The translations under genes and the position numbers were made by a program. Below are positions 25,554 to 33,584 of a stretch of 64,000 bases of DNA, piece after piece (the stretch's first letter is position 1; each line of letters begins with the position of its first letter). This DNA comes from Mesotoga infera. GTDB lineage: Bacteria; Thermotogota; Thermotogae; Petrotogales; Kosmotogaceae. Under the pieces are notes generated by a model. That model worked only from the letters and a program-made list of their open reading frames with translations, was not told the origin of the DNA and ran no database searches. The stretch is taken from positions 2,728,001-2,792,000 of the forward strand of contig NZ_LS974202.1 of assembly GCF_900157305.1 (NCBI RefSeq), given 5' to 3'.

Positions 25554-25585
25554 ACAAAAAGGGGTAGCTATGCTATCCCTTTTGT
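25554..25585. terminator. Terminator hairpin between tRNA-Leu and hutH
   Basis: AAAAGGGGTAGC and GCTATCCCTTTT form an inverted repeat with a very short loop and T-rich tail on the plus strand. The A-rich left arm gives T residues on the minus strand, so it could end both the tRNA transcript and the convergent hutH transcript. Confidence 0.72.
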
Positions 25586-25600
25586 TATTTCTTGTGAAAC

Positions 25601-27115
25601 TCACTTCCCGTTGACCTTTCGTCCAAGTGCCTCCAGGCCGGCCCTTTCCAGAAGAACTTCGAGGACATTTTCGAACTCATCGCCGAAGTATCGGTCTTCG
25701 AGGTATTCGGGAACGACCTCTTTTATCTCACTGAAGAGCCTCTCGATCGACGAACCTGACTTTTTCGGATGTCTGAACCCCAAAGCCCTGTAAGCCAGAA
25801 GAGCTTCGATCGAAATCATCGTCATCAGATTGTCCAGGATTATCCAAAGCTTTCTGGCTGCCCAGGCGCCCATGCTGACGTGATCCTCTTGAAACCCTGA
25901 CGTGGGTATCGAATCGGCCGTTGCCGGGTGGGCAAGGGTCTTGTTCTCCGAGGCGAGCGCAGCCGCCGTGTACTGCCATATCATGTAACCGGAGTTTAGC
26001 CCCTCTCTTCCTGTGGTGAGGAAAGGAGGAAGGTCGTTGAGTTTCGGGTTGACCAGCCTGTCTATCCTTCTCTCTATCATATTGGCCATATCGGTCAGCG
26101 CTATCGAAAGAAAGTCCAGAACCAGTGCAACGGGTTCCCCGTGAAAATTGCCGCCGGATATAACATCTCCGTTTTCAAAGATCAGCGGATTGTCAGTAGC
26201 CGAGTTTATCTCTCGCTCAATAACCTCCCGAGCATACTCGATAGTGTCATAGACGGCCCCGTAAACCTGTGGAATAGTCCGCAGGGTATATGCGTCCTGC
26301 ACCCTGTCGCACTTGAGATGAGAATTCCTTATTTCACTTCCTTCGAGAGATTCTCGCAGGCACTTCGAAACATATCCCTGCCCGGGATGTGGTCTGGCAA
26401 GGTGGATCCTCGCATCGAAGGGTGAAGTACTACCCATGAGCGCATCAACAGACATCGCCGAGACGGTTATGGCCTCTTCGAATATCCGGCGGGCTATATG
26501 GGCTGCGCAACCTCCTATTCCAGCCATAAAGGCGGTTCCATTAAGAAGGCTCAAACCTTCTTTTGCCTTCAACACGATAGGCTCGAGCCCCACTCTCTTG
26601 AGGGCCTCCCGAGACTCGATCACTTCGCCTTTGAAGAGACATTTTCCCCGGCCGATCATCCCCATAGCGATGTGAGCCAGCGGCGAGAGATCACCGCTCG
26701 CACCGACGGAACCTTTTTCCGGGACGACCGGGATAACGTCCAGATTGAGCATATCTACCAGATGACTGACAACATCAGGCCTTATCCCCGATAGCCCCTT
26801 GCATAGCGAATTTGCCCTGACCAGCATTATAGCCCTCACGAGCTCTTTTTGCAGTGTTTTTCCCGTTCCGGCCGCGTGAGAGAGAACCAGGTTCCGTTGA
26901 AGAATCTCTAAGTCGCCCGGCGATATTTTTTTATCGGCAAGGATTCCAAAACCCGTGTTGACACCATAAATGGTATGCGTTTTACTATCTTCTTCGAGGA
27001 ATTGCCTTCTCTGCTTCAGAAGTTCAATTACGGTAGTGTCGATCCCGACCTTTTCGTAGTCGAAAGCAACGCTGTATAGTTCTTTAAGGGAAAGATGCTC
27101 TCCATCGATTAACAA
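25601..27115 (-). CDS. hutH: Histidine ammonia-lyase
   Basis: Deaminates histidine to urocanate. The 504-residue protein has the MIO prosthetic-group triad Ala-Ser-Gly in GSVGASGDLSPLAH, the N-terminal YGVNTGFG with the catalytic tyrosine, and the conserved SGGNFHGEPVA. It begins at TTG 27115 with GGAGGTG upstream. The phenylalanine/tyrosine lyase option is less likely given the close match to HutH motifs. No urocanase or other hut genes follow, so it may feed urocanate elsewhere. It lies 92 bases after an amino acid ABC transporter on the same strand, suggesting that the transporter may import histidine. Confidence 0.88.
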   Translation of the reverse strand: MLIDGEHLSLKELYSVAFDYEKVGIDTTVIELLKQRRQFLEEDSKTHTIYGVNTGFGILADKKISPGDLEILQRNLVLSHAAGTGKTLQKELVRAIMLVRANSLCKGLSGIRPDVVSHLVDMLNLDVIPVVPEKGSVGASGDLSPLAHIAMGMIGRGKCLFKGEVIESREALKRVGLEPIVLKAKEGLSLLNGTAFMAGIGGCAAHIARRIFEEAITVSAMSVDALMGSTSPFDARIHLARPHPGQGYVSKCLRESLEGSEIRNSHLKCDRVQDAYTLRTIPQVYGAVYDTIEYAREVIEREINSATDNPLIFENGDVISGGNFHGEPVALVLDFLSIALTDMANMIERRIDRLVNPKLNDLPPFLTTGREGLNSGYMIWQYTAAALASENKTLAHPATADSIPTSGFQEDHVSMGAWAARKLWIILDNLMTMISIEALLAYRALGFRHPKKSGSSIERLFSEIKEVVPEYLEDRYFGDEFENVLEVLLERAGLEALGRKVNGK

Positions 27116-27207
27116 AGCAACACCTCCGCTTCTTATTTATAGTCAATTATAGCCTCGAGCGGATATGTTGTTCAAAGCTCCGTCCGGTTCGCTATAAGCT
27201 CTGGGAG

Positions 27208-27888
27208 TCATCTAACCCATTCAAGACCGGGGATTTCTACTTTCTTTTCGAGTATGCTGAAGATCTTGGTGAATAAAAGCACCACGATTAGATAGATGAC
27301 CGCAACCACCAGATAGACTTCGAAAAACTGGAAGTTACGTGATGCGATAAACTTGGCCTGGGCCATGAGTTCGGGAGCTCCGACGATATAAGCCAGAGAA
27401 GTGTACTTGAGAAGATAGATGAATTCGTTAGTCCATGCCGGGATAACTCTTCTGAGAGCCTGCGGCATTATTATCTGCATTATAGCCTGCGTTTTGGACA
27501 TTCCTAGAGATCTGGCAGCTTTCATCTGTGTTCCGGAAATGGATTGTATCGATCCCCTGAGATATTCGGCCTGATAACAGCCGCTGTTGATAGAGAAGCC
27601 AATTATCGCCGCTGTGAAGGGAGAAAGATTGACTCCCAACGGGGGAAGACCGTAATAAAGTATGAAAAGCTGTACGAGCAACGGTGTTCCTCTTATTATC
27701 TCGATTATTCCTGTCGATAAGCCGTAGAAGAGCTTATTCCCGTAAACTCTGGCTATTGCCAGGACGACACCGATCAGGAAACCAGCCAACACAGAAATAA
27801 GAGTCATTTCCATCGTTACTCCGAGACCTTCCAGTAATTTGGGCCAGTATTTTACAGCTATGTCCCATATTCTCTCCACTCGATTCAC
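27208..27888 (-). CDS. Polar amino acid ABC transporter permease
   Basis: HisMQ/GlnP-type membrane permease of 226 residues with about five helices. The EAA loop next to the ATPase appears as [24 protein letters not shown] 27888 overlaps the ATPase stop codon (GTGA). It is the second permease of a complete uptake system spanning 27208-30054 and its closeness to hutH hints at histidine. Confidence 0.9.
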   Translation of the reverse strand: MNRVERIWDIAVKYWPKLLEGLGVTMEMTLISVLAGFLIGVVLAIARVYGNKLFYGLSTGIIEIIRGTPLLVQLFILYYGLPPLGVNLSPFTAAIIGFSINSGCYQAEYLRGSIQSISGTQMKAARSLGMSKTQAIMQIIMPQALRRVIPAWTNEFIYLLKYTSLAYIVGAPELMAQAKFIASRNFQFFEVYLVVAVIYLIVVLLFTKIFSILEKKVEIPGLEWVR

Positions 27889-28637
27889 TCCCCGTAGAGT
27901 TCGTTGAGTTTGAAAAGGAACTCCTTGGTCCTTTGATTCTTGGGGTTTTTGAACATTTCTTCCGGAGAACTCTGCTCAACTATGTAACCATTCTCCATAA
28001 AGATGATTTCGTCGGAAACGGTTCTGGCGAAACCCATCTCGTGTGTCACCACCAGCATGGTCATGCCACTGAGGGCAAGGTTCTTCATGACCGACAGGAC
28101 CTCTCCTATCAACTCCGGATCCAGGGCCGATGTAGGTTCGTCGAATAGGATTATTTTCGGCTTCATCGCGAGGGCTCTCGCTATGCCCACCCTTTGCTTC
28201 TGCCCTCCAGAGAGTTGAGCTGGATAGAGATCGGCTTCCCTTTCCAGGCCAACTCGTCTCAATTCCGCCATAGCGAGCTCTCTGGCAGCTTCTTTATCCA
28301 TTTTCTTTACTTTTGTGAGGCCAATCATAACGTTCTTCAATGCTGTCAGATGACTGAAAAGTCCGAAATCCTGAAACACGAAGCCTATCTCCTGACGGAT
28401 TTTATTCAGGTTTTTCACTGAGGTAATCTCTTCGCTTTCTAGCCAGATCTTTCCACCGTTTGGTACAACTAGCATGTTTATACAGGCCAGGAGCGTACTT
28501 TTTCCGGTTCCGCTAGGCCCTATTATTACCTTGGTTTCACCCTTTTTCATCTCGAACGAAACGCCCTTCAGGACTTCCTTGTCTCCAAAGGATTTCTTCA
28601 GATCCTCTATCTTCAAAACGATGTCTTCTCCGCTCAT
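27885..28637 (-). CDS. Polar amino acid ABC transporter ATP-binding protein
   Basis: GlnQ/HisP-type ATPase, 250 residues. Walker A is GPSGTGKST, the Q loop lies in [10 protein letters not shown], the signature is [15 protein letters not shown], Walker B is [14 protein letters not shown] and the switch histidine is in VVTHEMGFA. All residues needed for ATP hydrolysis are present. Both ends overlap neighbouring permease genes by four bases. Confidence 0.95.
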   Translation of the reverse strand: MSGEDIVLKIEDLKKSFGDKEVLKGVSFEMKKGETKVIIGPSGTGKSTLLACINMLVVPNGGKIWLESEEITSVKNLNKIRQEIGFVFQDFGLFSHLTALKNVMIGLTKVKKMDKEAARELAMAELRRVGLEREADLYPAQLSGGQKQRVGIARALAMKPKIILFDEPTSALDPELIGEVLSVMKNLALSGMTMLVVTHEMGFARTVSDEIIFMENGYIVEQSSPEEMFKNPKNQRTKEFLFKLNELYGE

Positions 28638-29311
28638 CTAACGGTCTCCTTTACATCAAATCCCGGTATTGCAAGCTTTTTCTCAACCCTTCCAAGACTC
28701 TTGTTTATAATGATGGTAACGACGAAATAGAAAACCGCTACTGTCAGGTAAATAATCATCGGTTCGTGCTTTGTAGCGATAATGTAACCGCCCTGCCGAA
28801 GTATTTCGGTGACTCCGAGAGCGTAGGCGAGCGATGAATCTTTAAGAACAATAGTAAACTCGTTGGTCCAGGGTGGAAGAGCTATCCTAAACGCCTGGGG
28901 AAGAACGATAAAGACGAACCCCTGCAAATTGCTCATCCCCAGAGATCTTGCCGCCCTCATCTGGGTCTTGCTTACTGAATTTATGGCCCCTCTGAAGACC
29001 TGCGATTGGTATGCCGACGATCTTAAGCCCAGGCCGATAACCACGGCCACGAAAGGCGAGAAACGAACCCCGATTCTGGGAAATCCGTAGAATATCAGGA
29101 ACAGTATGACCAGTTCGGGAATACTCCTAAGAATTTTTTCGTACACCGCAATTATCATTTTTAGAAGTTTGTTGCCATATATTTGGCCAAAAGAAATGGG
29201 GAGGGCCAGAACCAGGCCCAACCCCAGCGTGAAAAAGGTTATCTGCAAAGTTACCCACAAACCATTAAAGAGTGCGGGTAAGGAATCGATAATCAGTCCG
29301 AATTTATCTAT
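28634..29311 (-). CDS. Polar amino acid ABC transporter permease, possible AUA/AUC start
   Basis: HisMQ-type permease with an EAA loop [21 protein letters not shown]. The first usual start codon is TTG 29260, but it lacks a ribosome site and begins within the expected first helix. The frame stays open upstream to a GGCGGAGG site at ~29325-29318, and the residues between ([20 protein letters not shown]) look like a normal permease N-terminus. The only in-frame codons at a sensible distance from that site are ATC 29314 and ATA 29311. I give 29311 as the best functional start. A CTG at 29296 is another choice. Substrate is unknown, possibly histidine. Confidence 0.8.
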   Translation of the reverse strand: MDKFGLIIDSLPALFNGLWVTLQITFFTLGLGLVLALPISFGQIYGNKLLKMIIAVYEKILRSIPELVILFLIFYGFPRIGVRFSPFVAVVIGLGLRSSAYQSQVFRGAINSVSKTQMRAARSLGMSNLQGFVFIVLPQAFRIALPPWTNEFTIVLKDSSLAYALGVTEILRQGGYIIATKHEPMIIYLTVAVFYFVVTIIINKSLGRVEKKLAIPGFDVKETVR

Positions 29312-29331
29312 GATTACCTCCGCCCTTCAGA

Positions 29332-30054
29332 TCAAAAGTGTTTTAGATTCAGTTCGGCCAGCTTGCCCGAGCTCTCGAGTCTTCTTATTCCTTCGTTGAT
29401 CAGATCAAGAAGGGCTTTATTCGCTTTATTAACGGCAATTCCATAATCCTCGTAAGTTTTGAGAATAGCTACGATTTTAACGGGCCTTACACTGGCAAAA
29501 CTCTGTGCCACGGGTGAGTCGAGAACAATTGCATCGAGATTTCTATTGATCAGGTCTGTCATAGCAAGTGTATAAGTTTCATATCTCTTGAAGTCGCCTG
29601 TTAGAATCTTCGTAGTTACCAGGTTGTCTTCAACCCAGATATCACCGGTCGTTCCGGTCTGTACACCAATGCTGTGCTTTCCAAACAGGACAGTTACGGT
29701 AAGATCGGAGTCCTCTCTGACCACAACACTCTGATCGGCAGTCCAGTAAGGTTTGGAGAAGGAAACGACCTCCGCTCTCTCGGCGGTGATAGTCATACCA
29801 GATATGACTATATCCAAATTGCCGGATACTAGTGCGGCGATCAGTGAATCGAAACTCATATCCCTTATTTCAATTTCGAACCCCATTTCGGCAGCGATCG
29901 CTTTGATCAAATCGATATCGAACCCCATGAATTCACCGTTCTGTACGTATTCGAACGGTGGAAAATCTGCACTGGTGCCAACCACATATTTGGCCCCAAA
30001 AAGCGAAATCGCCGAAACAAGAATCACGAGTGATACAAGCAAGATCTTTTTCAT
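29332..30054 (-). CDS. Polar amino acid ABC transporter substrate-binding protein
   Basis: Family 3 periplasmic binding protein of about 240 residues. A signal peptide (MKKILLVSLVILVSAISLFGA) has no lipobox cysteine, so it is likely soluble or N-terminally anchored. Family motifs include GTSADFPPFEYVQNGEFMGFDIDL, the RAEVVSFSKPY segment, and GVQTGTTGD. ATG 30054 is preceded by AAGGAGGGG. First gene of the binding protein-permease-ATPase-permease-hutH series. Confidence 0.92.
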   Translation of the reverse strand: MKKILLVSLVILVSAISLFGAKYVVGTSADFPPFEYVQNGEFMGFDIDLIKAIAAEMGFEIEIRDMSFDSLIAALVSGNLDIVISGMTITAERAEVVSFSKPYWTADQSVVVREDSDLTVTVLFGKHSIGVQTGTTGDIWVEDNLVTTKILTGDFKRYETYTLAMTDLINRNLDAIVLDSPVAQSFASVRPVKIVAILKTYEDYGIAVNKANKALLDLINEGIRRLESSGKLAELNLKHF

Positions 30055-30271
30055 AGTACCCCTCCTTTTGATTGAAGATGAAGTGATTATGGACTCAAAA
30101 AAATGAATTTGTGATACCCGCATTTTTCTGTAATGGAACTAAACAAGTTCAATAGTGCAACGATTGTCCCAAATAACTAACTATTCATTCGGACCTTTCT
30201 TACATTTTTATTATACCCTTTCGCAACACTCTCACCAAAAAAGGTTGCTAACATTGACTGGGTGATTAAAG

Positions 30272-31309
30272 ATGAAGGTCGGTATAGCATTGAGCGGCGG
30301 GGTGGACAGCGCCGTTGCAGCAGCATTGATGATAGAATCCGGATACAGCGTTACGGGATACCACATGATAGTACTTCCAACAGACGGAGCGATTACTCAG
30401 GCCGTAGAAGATGCTACGAAGGTTGCGGAACACCTGGGTATCGAATTGAAGATATTGGATCTCAGCCATCAGTTCAGGGAGACTGTGATAGAGTATTTCA
30501 AAGTCAGTTACGCCACGGGACTCACCCCCAATCCATGCGTTTTATGCAACGATATAATAAAGTTCGGAATCTTCGCCGAACAAATCCTGGCAGATAACAA
30601 CGAAGCGATAGCCACAGGCCATTATGCCAGGATAATTCGCGACGATGACGGGCGTTTCTTTCTCGCCAGGGCAAGCTTTGACCGGAAAGACCAGGCCTAT
30701 TTCCTCTCGAGAGTGAAGAAGGAGAAACTTTCCTTCATTCGCTTTCCAAACGGAGAACTCTCGAAAGAAGAAGTGCGGCATAGGGCTCGATCGCTGGCAA
30801 TTCCGGTACATTCGAAGAAGGATTCCCAGGAGATATGTTTCATACCTGACAACGATTATAGGAACTTTCTTCACGGAGAGGGAATAGAAAGTTCCACCGG
30901 CGATATAGTAAAGGGAAACGGTGAAGTAATCGGCCGTCATAACGGTCTCACCGATTACACGATAGGCCAGCGAAGGGGATTAGGGATAAACTTCAGAGAA
31001 AAATTATATGTGAAGGATCTCGATTTCACCGGTAACAGACTCGTTCTGGGCCGTAGAGAGGAACTGGTTTCCTTCGGTCTCGAAGCAGTTGATCCAAACT
31101 GGTACATAGAACCGGAAAGAGAATTCGATTGTCTTTGTAAAATTCGCAGTTCCATGAACGCTGTTAAGGCGCATGTCAAGCTTTTAGAAGCGGACAGGGT
31201 CGCAATAAGCTTTTCGGACGGCGCTTGGGGAGTAACCCCCGGACAGCTGGCAGTGCTCTACAATGACGAAGTCGTGCTTGGAAGTGCCTTCATAGAAAGA
31301 AGCTGTTGA
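30272..31309 (+). CDS. mnmA: tRNA-specific 2-thiouridylase MnmA
   Basis: Makes the 2-thiouridine at wobble position 34 of Lys, Glu and Gln tRNAs. 345 residues. The PP-loop SGGVDSAVAAALM lies at the N-terminus, the catalytic cysteines are in NPCVLCN and SQEICFIP, and GQRRGLGI and the C-terminal barrel follow. It is preceded by a ~215-base intergenic region shared with the divergent amino acid transporter. The promoter of the following tRNA-Pro overlaps its stop codon. Confidence 0.95.
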   Translation: MKVGIALSGGVDSAVAAALMIESGYSVTGYHMIVLPTDGAITQAVEDATKVAEHLGIELKILDLSHQFRETVIEYFKVSYATGLTPNPCVLCNDIIKFGIFAEQILADNNEAIATGHYARIIRDDDGRFFLARASFDRKDQAYFLSRVKKEKLSFIRFPNGELSKEEVRHRARSLAIPVHSKKDSQEICFIPDNDYRNFLHGEGIESSTGDIVKGNGEVIGRHNGLTDYTIGQRRGLGINFREKLYVKDLDFTGNRLVLGRREELVSFGLEAVDPNWYIEPEREFDCLCKIRSSMNAVKAHVKLLEADRVAISFSDGAWGVTPGQLAVLYNDEVVLGSAFIERSC

Positions 31310-31334
31310 AACTGTGTTCTCCACGTGATAGAAT
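31306..31334 (+). promoter_or_regulatory. Promoter for tRNA-Pro, overlapping mnmA stop codon
   Basis: -35 TTGAAA (31306-31311), 17-base spacer, -10 TAGAAT (31329-31334), ending 8 bases before the tRNA. The -35 box includes the mnmA TGA. Confidence 0.7.
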
Positions 31335-31342
31335 TTTCCAGA

Positions 31343-31418
31343 CAGGAAGTAGTTCAGCTGGAAGAACGCTGGTTTCGGGAACCAGAGGTCCGGGGTTCAA
31401 ATCCCCGCTTCCTGACCA
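31343..31418 (+). tRNA. tRNA-Pro (anticodon CGG)
   Basis: Acceptor stem CAGGAAG/CTTCCTG, D arm, anticodon stem CTGGT/ACCAG with loop TTCGGGA (anticodon CGG), T arm with GGGGTTCAAATCCCC, discriminator A and encoded CCA. The C1-G72 pair is usual for proline tRNA. Confidence 0.96.
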
Positions 31419-31423
31419 GATAG

Positions 31424-31455
31424 AACGGCAGACCGTTAACGGTCTGCCGTTTGTG
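31424..31455 (+). terminator. Terminator after tRNA-Pro
   Basis: AACGGCAGACCGTT and AACGGTCTGCCGTT form a perfect 14-base inverted repeat with no spacer (a few central bases must form the loop), 5 bases after the tRNA, followed by a short T-containing tail. Confidence 0.75.
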
Positions 31456-31529
31456 ATATTGTAGATCGGCTAAACTGCAATGGCTGGGAAACTCGACTGT
31501 GTGAATCGATACCTGTAATTGATGAATGA

Positions 31530-31991
31530 TTAGAGATCTTTGAGCAGCACTTTTTCGTCGCCGTCCCATCTGCCGGTGTCAATAAAGCCAAGCTTCAAGT
31601 AGAACTGAAGCGGGCTGGGTTCCTTAACGACGCACGAGGTCAGGAGCTTTTCGTATCCCCTCTCTTTAAGGTTCTCAAAGAGAAGGTGGAGCGCATCGCT
31701 CCCATAGCCCTTCTTCTGATAGTTACCGCCTATCATGAAACGCCAGAGAAAGGCGTGTTTAATGTCACCCAACTCTGGAACCGGTGTATAATCTAACATT
31801 ATGAAACCCACCATCGCGTCTCCAGCATATATAGCCCTGAACCAGGCGTTCTTCGCAAAATGCGCCTGTGCTATCGACACGGCGTTGGAGGCTACAGCCT
31901 TATCCTGGTTTTCCAGAAGCGTCTTGCTCAACTTCAGACATTCAATCAGATTATCCTCTGTTATCTCTACAAACCTCACTTTTTCTTCCAT
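31530..31991 (-). CDS. GNAT family N-acetyltransferase
   Basis: About 153 residues with a GNAT fold. The acetyl-CoA loop appears as GNYQKKGYGSDALHLL, preceded by strand LWRFMIGG and followed by the C-terminal PSPLQFYLKLGF. The layout resembles polyamine acetyltransferases of the BltD/PaiA type, including VGFIMLDYTP. Substrate cannot be fixed. ATG 31991 has GGGAGGTATAT upstream. It lies downstream of the ABC exporter genes and the small ORF at 32018 on the same strand. Confidence 0.82.
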   Translation of the reverse strand: MEEKVRFVEITEDNLIECLKLSKTLLENQDKAVASNAVSIAQAHFAKNAWFRAIYAGDAMVGFIMLDYTPVPELGDIKHAFLWRFMIGGNYQKKGYGSDALHLLFENLKERGYEKLLTSCVVKEPSPLQFYLKLGFIDTGRWDGDEKVLLKDL

Positions 31992-32017
31992 ATATACCTC
32001 CCGGTGAGCACCACGCT

Positions 32018-32119
32018 TCATTCAGCGTAGAATTTGGGCTTCTTATTTCTCATCTTTTCTATCAACTTTATGAATGGACACTTAAAACCACGCTTCAAAA
32101 ATAGGTTTTTGAAAATCAT
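32018..32119 (-). CDS. Small basic 33-residue ORF downstream of the ABC exporter
   Basis: ATG 32119 lies 11 bases past the exporter stop codon, with GAGGAGGCGAAG as a very strong ribosome site. The predicted peptide (MIFKNLFLKRGFKCPFIKLI... ending FYAE) is rich in Lys, Arg and Phe with one Cys. It ends 26 bases before the acetyltransferase gene. I do not recognise it. The evidence is position, ribosome site and a full open frame; it may be a real small protein or a leader linking the two genes. Confidence 0.5.
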   Translation of the reverse strand: MIFKNLFLKRGFKCPFIKLIEKMRNKKPKFYAE

Positions 32120-32129
32120 CTTCGCCTCC

Positions 32130-32246
32130 TCAAGCGGTCTTTTCCTTCGGTAGCGAGAACTGAGTCGTATAGAGACTTTTATAGAAGCCGCCACGGGCGA
32201 TTAGTTCGTTGTGTGTACCGCTTTCAATTATCTCGCCATTATTTAT
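32130..32246 (-). pseudogene. 3' fragment of IS-interrupted ABC exporter subunit
   Basis: Encodes the missing C-terminus of the exporter at 33556-35331: INNGEIIESGTHNELIARGG and then FYKSLYTTQFSLPKEKTA, the usual tail after the switch-histidine region. It is cut off by IS-A. Removing the IS and one copy of the 7-base duplication restores a single 619-codon frame. It has no start of its own. Confidence 0.9.
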
Positions 32247-33584
32247 CTCACGGAGTGCATGAAAGTAACGGAAGAATAAATCAGAAAGGCAAAACAAAGG
32301 AAAAAGGTCATTGAAAAAGGAATAGAGAAGGGGAGAATAGAAAACCGGACGCTCCAGATGTAGAATATTTTGTCCAAACAAACCACACAAAGGAGCGACC
32401 GGTTATGAGTATTCTTGCATCAATTAAGCATTTTGTCCAGCTACACTTTGGTGATTTCTTCTCTTCAATAGAAGCCTTCTATCTTAAAGATATCCTGATT
32501 CTTATACAGGGAATACTGGAACCTGGACATAATTCGATCTCCTCAATAGCTAGAGACCCTCTGAACAATGTGGCTCATACAACTCTTACCAGGTTTGTTA
32601 ATGGTCATCCTGATTTCTGGAATAACCTCGAGAAGCTGATCCAGAAGGTTATTCTCTCAACCTCTTTGGAGAAGATGATCCTGGTTGTGGATGATACTCA
32701 ACTGGCCAGAAGGAGCAAGAAGATACCTTTCACCACTCTAACGTATGATCATAATCAGAAGCGGTATTGCCAGGCACAGGTTCTCCTTACCGTTGGTAGA
32801 GTCAGCGATGGTTTCTTCCCTCTGGAGATGATGTTCTCGAACTCGAAAGAAGGCCCCACCAAGATTGAAAGACTTATAGATTGGCTGAAAGAGAGCGAGA
32901 TAAGGGATGCAGTGCTTCTTGGAGACTCCTGGTACACCAACAGCCACGTGATAGAGTCCTGCAAACTTTGGTTCGGAATCACTTTCATCGGGAAAGCCAG
33001 GGGAAATCTCTTATTCAAGACTGAAGAATCTATCACCAGAGTGTCCCACTACCAGGACTCTGTTCGTGATTTCTCAGAGGAGGCCATAATAAGAGATAGA
33101 ACCGTCAGATTCCACCAGAGAGTTGTTCGCTTCAAGTCTGTTAGAGTTCCTCTCAAGATAGTTGTGGCCGAACTGGATGATGGGAGAAGAACCACCCTAA
33201 TCTCTTCAGATACTGAGCTTTCATCTGAGGATATCTTTCTGTATTATCTCAACAGATGGTCCATTGAGTCCTACTTCAAGACTGCCAAACAACACTTCTC
33301 GCTCGGCAAAGCCGTACTCTCAACTCAAGATGGCCAAAAGCATTGGATCATCCTGGTTATTCTCGCCTATCTGATTTTCAATGACCTTCATCGATTCATT
33401 CTCGAGAAGACTAAGTCTCAAACAAAGAGGTATAAAGTGTTCGAAACGATCCAAAGAGCTATCTCTATGCTCAGGTCTTTACTCCTGGAACAGGTCAAAA
33501 TCGACTTCCATCTCCTCGATTCCTGTTTCCGCTCTCCTTCTCTTGCTCCTTTCTATTAGCTGTAACATACACGCACTTCGTGAG
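32247..33584 (+). mobile_element. Insertion sequence IS-A, 1338 bp, IS4-superfamily DDE transposase
   Basis: Complete element bounded by imperfect terminal inverted repeats: CTCACGGAGTGCATG on the left and, read inward from the right, CTCACGAAGTGCGTG (13 of 15 identical). It is flanked by 7-base direct repeats. It carries one transposase gene at 32405-33559 on the plus strand, opposite to the interrupted gene. Confidence 0.92.
32405..33559 (+). CDS. Transposase of IS-A (IS4/IS701-like DDE)
   Basis: 384-residue DDE transposase. Candidate acidic residues lie in VVDDTQLAR, LLGDSWYTN and the YREK block YLNRWSIESYFKTAK (Y-2-R-3-E-6-K), the hallmark of the IS4 superfamily. The frame is intact and undamaged, so the element may still be active. 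ATG 32405 begins 158 bases inside the left end. Exact family (IS4, IS701 or ISH3-like) needs comparison with ISfinder. Confidence 0.88.
   Translation: MSILASIKHFVQLHFGDFFSSIEAFYLKDILILIQGILEPGHNSISSIARDPLNNVAHTTLTRFVNGHPDFWNNLEKLIQKVILSTSLEKMILVVDDTQLARRSKKIPFTTLTYDHNQKRYCQAQVLLTVGRVSDGFFPLEMMFSNSKEGPTKIERLIDWLKESEIRDAVLLGDSWYTNSHVIESCKLWFGITFIGKARGNLLFKTEESITRVSHYQDSVRDFSEEAIIRDRTVRFHQRVVRFKSVRVPLKIVVAELDDGRRTTLISSDTELSSEDIFLYYLNRWSIESYFKTAKQHFSLGKAVLSTQDGQKHWIILVILAYLIFNDLHRFILEKTKSQTKRYKVFETIQRAISMLRSLLLEQVKIDFHLLDSCFRSPSLAPFY

Noticed and set aside
25601-27115. Phenylalanine or tyrosine ammonia-lyase instead of HutH
   Set aside because: Shares the MIO fold, but the motif details and the neighbouring polar amino acid transporter fit histidine ammonia-lyase better; not absolute.
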